Assembly (NCBI GenBank): GCA_015055785.1
Contig: SVHQ01000043.1
Coordinates: 1-10,908 of the forward strand
DNA: 10,908 bases
Direction of reading: 5' to 3'
Origin: Clostridiales bacterium
GTDB lineage: Bacteria; Bacillota_A; Clostridia; Christensenellales; Borkfalkiaceae
Part shown: positions 5,881-10,908 of the stretch, piece by piece
Position numbering within the stretch: the stretch's first letter is position 1
Layout: each line of letters opens with the position of its first letter
Notes under the pieces: generated by a model
Database searches by the model: none
What the model was told of the DNA's origin: nothing
The model's input: only the letters and a program-made list of their open reading frames with translations
Translations under genes and position numbers: made by a program

Positions 5881-6531
5881 TTATGCTCGATTGTATTTAT
5901 CCAATTCCGATTTTAAATGCAAATTTTCCATACGCAAACGCTCGTTTTCTTCTTTCAAAGCTTGCGTTAAGCGATCGTACAAGGCATTGATTTCATTTTC
6001 CAAGCGTCTTTTTAAAAAATCGCGGTCGGGCAGACGCTTCATAGGCTCTATTTCCGCTTTTGCTTTGTCTTTCACCCAACGGGAAAGATCCTCTTTCAAG
6101 CCCATTTCCGTTGCGAGCTTTTGAATACGGGCAGGGTCTTTCTTTAACGTATTGCGATATTTATTCTGCAATCGAAGCATTAATTTATCATCGCCGTTTG
6201 AAAGATTAAAAATGGCACGCCGCACCGACATACCTTTACTTTTTTCCGCCAAAATGCTACGAAGCGCCGCATCGGCTTCTTCCTCGGTAAATTCCTTTAT
6301 CTTTTCCACGGACAAGCTGCTCCCATCCAGCAGCTGCACGATGCGTTCGTCACCCTTTTCATTTTTCATTAAGGCATAATAGTAGTTGCGAACACTGCCC
6401 TTCGCCCTACCGTGTTTCATGCCATAGGTTTCGAAAAGATAAGTAAGCGTTTTTCCCTTTTGCTTCCCTTCCTTGATGTATTCCACCAAATTCCTTGCTT
6501 CCTCTTCCGTATAACCGTTGATTTTCGTCAT
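5881..6531 (-). CDS. Putative DNA-binding protein with two Myb/SANT-like repeats and a C-terminal coiled coil
   Basis: A 216-aa soluble protein. Two related blocks are visible. Residues 7-56 start YTEEEARNLVEYIKEGKQKG and end GRAKGSVRNYYYAL; residues 81-129 start FTEEEADAALRSILAEKSKG and end in LMLRLQNKYRN. Each opens with the acidic [YF]TEEEA turn, then a helix, a short turn and a basic aromatic helix, the pattern of Myb/SANT-type helix-turn-helix units, as in the Bacillus RsfA/YlbO regulators. The C-terminus (about 170-214) is a long charged helix with spaced leucines, a likely dimerisation coiled coil. A transcription-factor role is inferred from this architecture. GGAGG lies seven bases before the ATG. 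The gene is divergent from the unknown 302-aa gene, which could be a target. The upstream promoter is not clear. Confidence 0.6.
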   Translation of the reverse strand: MTKINGYTEEEARNLVEYIKEGKQKGKTLTYLFETYGMKHGRAKGSVRNYYYALMKNEKGDERIVQLLDGSSLSVEKIKEFTEEEADAALRSILAEKSKGMSVRRAIFNLSNGDDKLMLRLQNKYRNTLKKDPARIQKLATEMGLKEDLSRWVKDKAKAEIEPMKRLPDRDFLKRRLENEINALYDRLTQALKEENERLRMENLHLKSELDKYNRA

Positions 6532-6614
6532 AATCAGACCTCCGTCACATTTTATTTGCAGACAAATTATTAACGAATTTTTTCCCTTTTATACTTTTTT
6601 ATTGAAAAAAAGAA

Positions 6615-6620
6615 TATAGT
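6615..6620 (+). promoter_or_regulatory. Possible -10 element abutting the start of the 302-aa gene
   Basis: TATAGT lies five bases before ATG 6626, where an SD would normally be. No good -35 is seen 16-19 nt upstream in this AT-rich gap, so the call is tentative. Confidence 0.35.
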
Positions 6621-6625
6621 AAATT

Positions 6626-7534
6626 ATGAAAATCTATTTTTTATCCTCGCAACCCTGCGCTTTACGCTTTAACGGGGTCTATTTTGGTATCACCGATCAT
6701 TTTGAACGCTTTGCAGAAGTTTCTTTAAGCGATAGGCTTTTTGTTGAATTTTCACCGCAAAACGCCAATCCGATTTGCTTTTTTTTAACGGAAGACATTC
6801 GTTTTTCTCCGCCAAAAGGCTGCGCCGTCTATCTTTTGCCAAATGCCATCGCTATTTACGCAAAAGAGTTCCAGCCAATCGATTATGCTTTAAAAATTAT
6901 CGCACAAAAACGCTTTGCCGATAATCTCGTCACCGTTTTTCAACAAGGCCCTATTCAGCTCTCCCTGGAAACGGAAAAAGGCTTCTTCATCGCAACCCTG
7001 TCCCCTTCCTTTTCCGCTTGCGACATCGATTTTCACAACAATTTATTCTTGATAAAAGGGGAAAAACAGCTCGCAATCTATACAAAAACGGGAAAATGCG
7101 TCTTTTTGGAGGATATTGTAGAATATTCCATAGAAGAAAACACGCTCAACGCAACCCTGCCCCTATCCGATCGCTTAGGTCGACAAGCAAAATGCAGTTA
7201 TTCCCTAACAGAGGACGGCTGTTATCAAACAGAATTTCTTTTACAGCAACGTCGCAATCAGGAGCAAAGTGATGAAAAGATAACGGACGAATTACTCCCC
7301 TATGCTTTTTTTGAAAGCGTGCTTATCGGCGCGGAATACAAAGCTTTTTTTAGCGATGAATTATTAAAAAATGCAGACAAGATTCGTTCTTTCCTCGGGG
7401 ATTTCAAAGGCGTCACCTTGACGCAGGACAACAAAACTTGCGGCCTTATCTATCAAAAAGCACCTGATTTATACGAAATCACCTATTATACCGTGGAGTT
7501 AGAGCAAGGGAAAATCACCGACGTGCATAGGTAA
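6626..7534 (+). CDS. Unrecognised 302-aa protein, no SD
   Basis: I do not recognise a family. The protein has no signal peptide or membrane span and alternates short hydrophobic strands with charged turns (for example VYLLPNAIAIYAKEF near residues 68-82 and GEKQLAIYTKTGKCVFLEDI near 144-163), which suggests a mostly beta, cytoplasmic fold, perhaps two beta domains followed by a helical and mixed C-terminus. It contains no internal methionine and I see no tryptophan. The start is firm: a TAA lies in frame two codons upstream and there is no other ATG in the frame. No SD is present; instead TATAGT (6615-6620) lies five bases before the ATG. It is divergent from the Myb-like gene and upstream of the 77-aa gene, which has its own promoter. 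No function is proposed. Confidence 0.7.
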   Translation: MKIYFLSSQPCALRFNGVYFGITDHFERFAEVSLSDRLFVEFSPQNANPICFFLTEDIRFSPPKGCAVYLLPNAIAIYAKEFQPIDYALKIIAQKRFADNLVTVFQQGPIQLSLETEKGFFIATLSPSFSACDIDFHNNLFLIKGEKQLAIYTKTGKCVFLEDIVEYSIEENTLNATLPLSDRLGRQAKCSYSLTEDGCYQTEFLLQQRRNQEQSDEKITDELLPYAFFESVLIGAEYKAFFSDELLKNADKIRSFLGDFKGVTLTQDNKTCGLIYQKAPDLYEITYYTVELEQGKITDVHR

Positions 7535-7556
7535 AATTTCCCTCGTAAAAAAATTA

Positions 7557-7619
7557 GGTATTTTATGAAAAATATAGTGTACACAGTTGACTTTTTCGCG
7601 CTTTTTATTGTAAAATACC
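7557..7619. repeat. 9-bp inverted repeat around the promoter of the 77-aa gene
   Basis: GGTATTTTA (7557-7565) and its exact reverse complement TAAAATACC (7611-7619) flank the promoter; the right arm overlaps the -10. A second perfect palindrome, GTGTACAC (7577-7584), sits just upstream of the -35. Possible operator sites; the left arm could also belong to a weak terminator of the gene before. Confidence 0.45.
7587..7616 (+). promoter_or_regulatory. Sigma-A promoter of the 77-aa gene
   Basis: TTGACT (7587-7592), 18-nt spacer, TAAAAT (7611-7616). The SD AAGGAG follows, 11 bases before ATG 7655. Confidence 0.75.
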
Positions 7620-7654
7620 CATAGCAAATAATTAAAAAAGGAGAATTATCAGAT

Positions 7655-7888
7655 ATGCAGAAAACGATTTGCAAAAAGGTCTATGACACGGAAACTTCTA
7701 CACTCATTAAAAAAGTAACGTTCGGCACGTTCGGTTCCCCCGACGGTTACGAAGAAACCCTCTACCAGACGGAAAGCGGCAATTTCTTCCTCTACACCAA
7801 CGGCGGCGCTGAATCGAAATACAAGAAAGAAGACATTACAAGAATGAGCGCAGAAAAGAAAAATGCATGGCTTAAAGACCATGAATAA
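7655..7888 (+). CDS. Small conserved protein of unknown function (YDTET...ETLY...GG..SKY family)
   Basis: A 77-aa soluble protein. The order of motifs, VYDTET (residues 9-14), YEETLYQTESGNFFLYTNGG (32-51) and SKY (54-56), matches from memory a widespread small Gram-positive family found on chromosomes, plasmids and conjugative elements. Its function is unknown. It probably forms a small beta sheet with a C-terminal helix. It has its own promoter with palindromes and ends at a perfect bidirectional terminator, so it is a single-gene unit. The SD AAGGAG is 11 bases from the ATG, slightly farther than usual, and no better start lies nearby. The family link rests on motif memory, not on a search. 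Confidence 0.7.
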   Translation: MQKTICKKVYDTETSTLIKKVTFGTFGSPDGYEETLYQTESGNFFLYTNGGAESKYKKEDITRMSAEKKNAWLKDHE

Positions 7889-7905
7889 TCCAATCTACGA
7901 CAAAC

Positions 7906-7944
7906 AAAAAAGACACGGCGTTTTATAAACGTCGTGTCTTTTTT
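7906..7944. terminator. Strong bidirectional intrinsic terminator
   Basis: Two 18-base arms (7906-7923 and 7927-7944) pair fully apart from one wobble position around a 3-base loop, with A6 and T6 ends. It serves the convergent 77-aa gene and the cyclophilin-like lipoprotein gene. Confidence 0.92.
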
Positions 7945-7963
7945 ATGCACTACTGAATAATTA

Positions 7964-8809
7964 TCAATATTTGGTAACTTTCATAGATTGAATGACAATC
8001 GGGCTAACGGGAATTTTATACGTTGCCGTGTTTTCTCTATCGCCAAGAACCAAATCGTCTTGATCAACATCCCAAACGTATTCATTTACGAAATCCGATT
8101 CGTATTCATCAATTGCAGCAAGCAAAGCTTCTAAAACGGATACGCTGCCTTCTTCAAGCGTTGCAAACGTACAATGTGCGCTATCTGCCGTTTCCGTCTT
8201 GGAAAGGAAGATGCTGAATTGAGAAGTCGCGCTGTTGTATTCATACGATTTGTTGTCCGTTCTATCGCCTTTAGAACGAAGCACTGCCACTTCTTCCAAA
8301 TCATCAAAATCCTTTTGCGTATATTGCATGGTCAACGAACCGAAAGATTGCTTCAATTCACCGCTTTCCACTTTAAAGCTGTTTGCGCCAAATTCGCCTT
8401 TCAACGTATACGTAGGCATTGCCTTATCGCTATCCACCCACACCGTGTGTTCAAAACCGTCATATTTAGAAACGATATCATAATACTGCTTATATACAAG
8501 ACCGCCATTTTCCACGTTTGCATCATATTGATAAGCACCCGCATACATCTTATTTGCACCCTCGTCAAAGTTGTGTACACAAAGCCCATTATAATATTCA
8601 TTTTCTACCAATTTAATGAAATGCTTCACCGTTGCAGGCGCCAATTCTCTGTATAATTTATATTCAAGCGTATAAACTTCCCCAGCGAATTCGATTTTCA
8701 TTTCCACTTCGGGATTCTTGGTTTCGCAAGCCGTAAACATACCCATCGTTGCCGCCGTAGCCGCGAAAGCTAAAACCAAACTCGTCGCTTTTTTCATTTT
8801 CTTTCCCAT
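7964..8809 (-). CDS. Cyclophilin-type peptidyl-prolyl isomerase-like lipoprotein, probably degenerate
   Basis: A 281-aa protein. Residues 1-28 form a lipoprotein signal peptide ending in FTAC (Cys28), so it should be anchored outside the membrane. The body follows the cyclophilin order: LYRELAPATVKHFIKLVENE (52-71) then YYNGLCVHNF (72-81), GEFGANSF (138-145), FGSLTMQY (156-163, position of the G.[IL]SMA strand), SQFSIFL (196-202) and CTFATLEEG with SVSVLEAL (213-229). Cyclophilins catalyse proline cis/trans isomerisation. Here His79-Asn80 replaces the usual His-Arg, losing the catalytic arginine, and the QGGD loop is not recognisable. It may be a chaperone or binding protein without isomerase activity. 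AAAGGAG is nine bases before the ATG. It has its own promoter (8853-8881). Confidence 0.75.
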   Translation of the reverse strand: MGKKMKKATSLVLAFAATAATMGMFTACETKNPEVEMKIEFAGEVYTLEYKLYRELAPATVKHFIKLVENEYYNGLCVHNFDEGANKMYAGAYQYDANVENGGLVYKQYYDIVSKYDGFEHTVWVDSDKAMPTYTLKGEFGANSFKVESGELKQSFGSLTMQYTQKDFDDLEEVAVLRSKGDRTDNKSYEYNSATSQFSIFLSKTETADSAHCTFATLEEGSVSVLEALLAAIDEYESDFVNEYVWDVDQDDLVLGDRENTATYKIPVSPIVIQSMKVTKY

Positions 8810-8852
8810 GTTGATAATCTCCTTTACTTAGATTACATTTTATTCCACTTAT

Positions 8853-8881
8853 ATTTTAACGGTTATTTTGCAATCCGTCAA
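8853..8881 (-). promoter_or_regulatory. Sigma-A promoter of the cyclophilin-like gene
   Basis: On the minus strand: TTGACG (8881-8876), 17-nt spacer, TAAAAT (8858-8853). It lies about 43 bases before the start codon. No convincing terminator for the upstream oxidoreductase gene was found between 8882 and 8970. Confidence 0.8.
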
Positions 8882-8970
8882 GTAGTTTTAAGATATTTTT
8901 CCCAGTTTTCACCTTCTCAATCTTATTTTTGAAAGATTTTAGCCATTTTATAAGTGCAACACCTGCTATT

Positions 8971-10341
8971 TTACTTTTTCTTGTCCATTTTCTCGAACAT
9001 TTTACGATAAGGCATCAACATACCCTCATTCATTTTATTCCCCATCTTGGATAAAATTTTCTCGTTGGAAAGAAGCATGCCCACCAAATACATCTTCATA
9101 GAGGTAAGTTTTTTCTTCTGCGGGAAATCGTAAATGCCCTGCTTTTTATAAAATTTATGGTCCGCACGCATCATGCCGCGCATTTGATAAATCAAATCAC
9201 GGAAAATTTTCATGCCGCCCACACCCCAGAAGTTTTGCGGCGCAACGTGCTTTGTTTCCAAAGCAAACGCAAGGCTCTTCGCCAAATCATCAATCTGCTT
9301 ATCCGTGTCTTTTTCATCGGTCGCTACGCCCGAAAGAAAATTACCGCCCGTTTCGCTTCTCGCTTCTATCACAATGCGAAGATTGTTTTCCTTTGTATAA
9401 TCCCCCGAAACAAGATACCCCACAGGCATACCCACCGTCACCGTTCGATGTCCATTACAGAAATTTCTATCGTCATACATTTTAAAGCGCACACCCATGG
9501 AATGGTCGCGCACGGTAAACGCATACACAATCGCATCCGCCGTTTGAATTTTCTCGCGAAGAAAACTGTCAAAGCCGTCCTTATATACGCACTTTTCCGA
9601 AACCGCGCAACGGAAACACCCCAAACAACCGCCTTTCAACGGATATTGGGAAATATTTACGATTCTCGTCTTATACGGAAATTGCGCTTGGAAACGAGCA
9701 ATCATTGTCTGTAAATTCGCCGTTTCGTCCGTATTATCCGTAATAATTACAACGTCCTTTCCCTCTTTTTTATCTGCCAAATTTTCCAATACGAGGGTAG
9801 CAGGTACGCGTTGAGTTGCTTTTTGGCCTAATTTTTCCTCAACAAGCTCCCCTTCCACGTACACGCCTTCCTGCACAGACCATAAAAAGCGTTCGAAGAA
9901 CTTTTCCGCATCCGCTTTGCCTTGTTCTTTCAATAAATCTTCCATATCCGCCGACAGACCGCGAATATAGCGCATGCCCATATCCAAAACGTTTTCTTCC
10001 ACATATTTATGCGCCGTAACGTCGTAAAAATGCTTCGACGTTGTAATTTGCGTGGCGTATTTCCCCTGCACGTTCACTCCTGCGCTCTTCATGCAAGCGA
10101 TAAAAGAATGTAATTGTGAGGGAGCTAAAAACGTATATACGGGATAGGAAAAAAGCACCGCATCCGCACTTTCCAAAAGATTTTTAGCTTCCGTAAAATC
10201 CTTTTCCAAAGCTTTGATTTTCGCACCTGCGTTGCATACACAAAATTCATGTTCGGGATATTTTCTCTGTAAATATAACACCGTTTGCAACGTAATGCTG
10301 TATTGCCCTTTAGGGCTACCGTTTATAACCGCTATTTTCAT
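8971..10341 (-). CDS. Double flavodoxin-like NAD(P)H-dependent oxidoreductase with a CX2CX2CX5C motif
   Basis: A 456-aa cytosolic protein with two flavodoxin-like (NADPH-dependent FMN reductase) halves. The first begins MKIAVINGSPKG (1-12), the phosphate-binding loop for FMN, with SYPVYTFLAPSQLHSF (65-80) as the second flavin loop. The second begins VVIITDNTDETANLQ (197-211) and contains GGCLGCFRCAVSEKC (237-251), Cys239, 242, 245 and 251, followed by KDGF and a TADAIVYAFTVR loop (267-278). The cysteine spacing resembles the compact cluster of iron-sulfur flavoproteins, so it may bind a 4Fe-4S cluster. The C-terminus (about 370-456) is basic and helical. The substrate is unknown. The start is ATG 10341, preceded directly by a TAG; a good SD lies 30 bases upstream beyond a small hairpin. 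Single gene with its own promoter. Confidence 0.8.
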   Translation of the reverse strand: MKIAVINGSPKGQYSITLQTVLYLQRKYPEHEFCVCNAGAKIKALEKDFTEAKNLLESADAVLFSYPVYTFLAPSQLHSFIACMKSAGVNVQGKYATQITTSKHFYDVTAHKYVEENVLDMGMRYIRGLSADMEDLLKEQGKADAEKFFERFLWSVQEGVYVEGELVEEKLGQKATQRVPATLVLENLADKKEGKDVVIITDNTDETANLQTMIARFQAQFPYKTRIVNISQYPLKGGCLGCFRCAVSEKCVYKDGFDSFLREKIQTADAIVYAFTVRDHSMGVRFKMYDDRNFCNGHRTVTVGMPVGYLVSGDYTKENNLRIVIEARSETGGNFLSGVATDEKDTDKQIDDLAKSLAFALETKHVAPQNFWGVGGMKIFRDLIYQMRGMMRADHKFYKKQGIYDFPQKKKLTSMKMYLVGMLLSNEKILSKMGNKMNEGMLMPYRKMFEKMDKKK

Positions 10342-10389
10342 CTATTTCTTCGCGTAAATTCTTTCCGCGCTCCTTTATAGTATAATAAG

Positions 10390-10418
10390 ATTATAGCATA
10401 AAAAACCGCGTTTGACAA
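10390..10418 (-). promoter_or_regulatory. Sigma-A promoter of the double-flavodoxin gene
   Basis: On the minus strand: TTGTCA (10418-10413), 17-nt spacer, perfect TATAAT (10395-10390) preceded by TGC (extended -10). It gives a leader of about 40 nt. Confidence 0.85.
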
Positions 10419-10427
10419 GCTATTAAC

Positions 10428-10472
10428 AAAAACCGTTTGGCGAATAAATCACTCGCCAAACGGTTTTCTTTT
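10428..10472. terminator. Intrinsic terminator after the GH28 gene
   Basis: A perfect 15-bp stem (10429-10443 with 10453-10467) and 9-base loop. On the minus strand it ends in TTTTTG, stopping the GH28 transcript just before the next promoter; the + side is also T-rich. Confidence 0.9.
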
Positions 10473-10479
10473 TTATGCC

Positions 10480-10908
10480 TCAATTTTGAGATTTCTGTGT
10501 TGCCTCGAATACAAAATCTTCTCTTGCGTCCTCATAATACGTTTTTACCGTAACATTCTCTAACGTTAAGCCGTTTATATATCTAAAATAAATCCCTTTT
10601 GCCGGTAATATTCTGCCATAAACGTAAACTTCGGGATAATCCTGCGCTTCTTCGGGAACTTCTTTTTTATATTCTTTTATCCCACCGTACAATTTCAAAT
10701 GTACGTTTCGTAAAACGATATTTTCCAACGGACTTTCCCTTAACCCGCAAATATTACTCGTCATTTGCCATTCTTCCGTCTCTTTTGTTCCGTCGAAATT
10801 TTCCGCAATCCCAAACACTTTTGGATTTTGATAAAAATCCCCCGCCTTATAACTGAAATAATTCCAAGCTATTATTTCATAAGGCTCGTAAGGTCCGTCC
10901 GCAGTAAT
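10480..10908 (-). CDS. C-terminal part of a GH28 polygalacturonase-type glycoside hydrolase, 5' end outside window
   Basis: The frame is open to the right edge of the window, giving 142 visible residues with no start; a GTG at 10818 is internal. The visible part, ICGLRESPLENIVLRNVHLK then LYGGIKEYKKEVPEEAQDYP, EVYVYGRILPAKGIYFRYI and NGLTLENVTVKTYYEDARE, is the typical C-terminus of GH28: the last parallel beta-helix turns (P[IL]ENI.L.NV, GL.LENV) and the VPE...YPE...G.LPA.G...R motif. GH28 enzymes hydrolyse pectin backbones (polygalacturonan or rhamnogalacturonan). The catalytic aspartates lie upstream, outside the window, so activity and export cannot be judged. A strong terminator follows the stop. 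The context suggests plant-polysaccharide use. Confidence 0.88.
   Translation of the reverse strand: MTADGPYEPYEIIAWNYFSYKAGDFYQNPKVFGIAENFDGTKETEEWQMTSNICGLRESPLENIVLRNVHLKLYGGIKEYKKEVPEEAQDYPEVYVYGRILPAKGIYFRYINGLTLENVTVKTYYEDAREDFVFEATQKSQN

Noticed and set aside
8174..8656. 160-codon open frame on the + strand
   Set aside because: Antisense to the cyclophilin-like gene, with no SD or recognisable motif.
8882..8970. Short complementary stretches (ATCTT/AAGAT) as a terminator of the oxidoreductase gene
   Set aside because: Only 5 bp of stem and no proper T run follows, so the 3' end of that transcript is left unassigned.
9157..9714. 185-codon open frame on the + strand
   Set aside because: It is entirely antisense to the double-flavodoxin gene, which has clear motifs; the product is rich in His and Arg, as expected from reading the opposite strand.
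10480..10818. GH28 fragment read as a complete 112-aa protein
   Set aside because: The GTG at 10818 lies within an open frame that continues to the window edge with GH28-like sequence, so it is a truncated view of a longer gene.
1..10908. CRISPR array, tRNA, rRNA, insertion sequence or phage genes
   Set aside because: No spaced repeats, tRNA-like folds with CCA ends, transposase motifs or phage proteins were seen on either strand.

Overview
The window looks like ordinary chromosome from a moderately AT-rich, Gram-positive-type anaerobe, most likely class Clostridia. The evidence is strong Shine-Dalgarno (SD) sites (AAGGAGG type), sigma-A promoters with a 17-18 nt spacer and often an extended -10, many intrinsic terminators, a Na+-pumping decarboxylase beta subunit, lipoboxes, a YtxH-like protein, and RuvX next to DUF1292. 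A gut or plant-polymer niche is suggested by a GH28 pectinase fragment. Family assignments come from motif recognition, not from a database search. I see no rRNA, tRNA, CRISPR array, insertion sequence or phage module.

Layout, left to right. (1) The 3' end of an FAD-dependent dehydrogenase gene (+) converges on a YwaF/TMEM164-like membrane protein gene (-) over a shared bidirectional terminator. (2) A two-gene minus-strand operon encodes an OadB/MmdB/GcdB-type beta subunit and a 59-aa OadG-like single-span protein, with its own promoter and terminator and no alpha or biotin-carrier gene nearby. (3) An M6-family metalloprotease lipoprotein (-). (4) ruvX joined in frame to a DUF1292 gene (-), divergent from a YtxH-like protein (+). 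(5) YtxH converges on a two-repeat Myb/SANT-like protein with a C-terminal coiled coil (-). (6) Divergent from that, an unrecognised 302-aa protein (+) with no SD, then a 77-aa small conserved protein (+) with an elaborate promoter. (7) A degenerate cyclophilin-type lipoprotein (-). (8) A 456-aa double flavodoxin-like oxidoreductase with a CX2CX2CX5C cluster (-). (9) The C-terminal part of a GH28 polygalacturonase-type enzyme (-), which runs off the right edge.

The genes are mostly single transcription units rather than one pathway. Nearly every unit has its own promoter and terminator, and three convergent pairs share a bidirectional hairpin. Several products act at or outside the membrane (protease, cyclophilin-like lipoprotein, beta subunit, YwaF-like protein). 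I found no convincing new multi-gene system. The most notable points are the RuvX-DUF1292 fusion that keeps the SD of the second gene inside the reading frame, two genes whose -10 elements lie only 5-6 nt from the start codon (candidate leaderless mRNAs), a four-cysteine zinc-ribbon-like insert in the beta subunit, and the tandem Myb-like protein.
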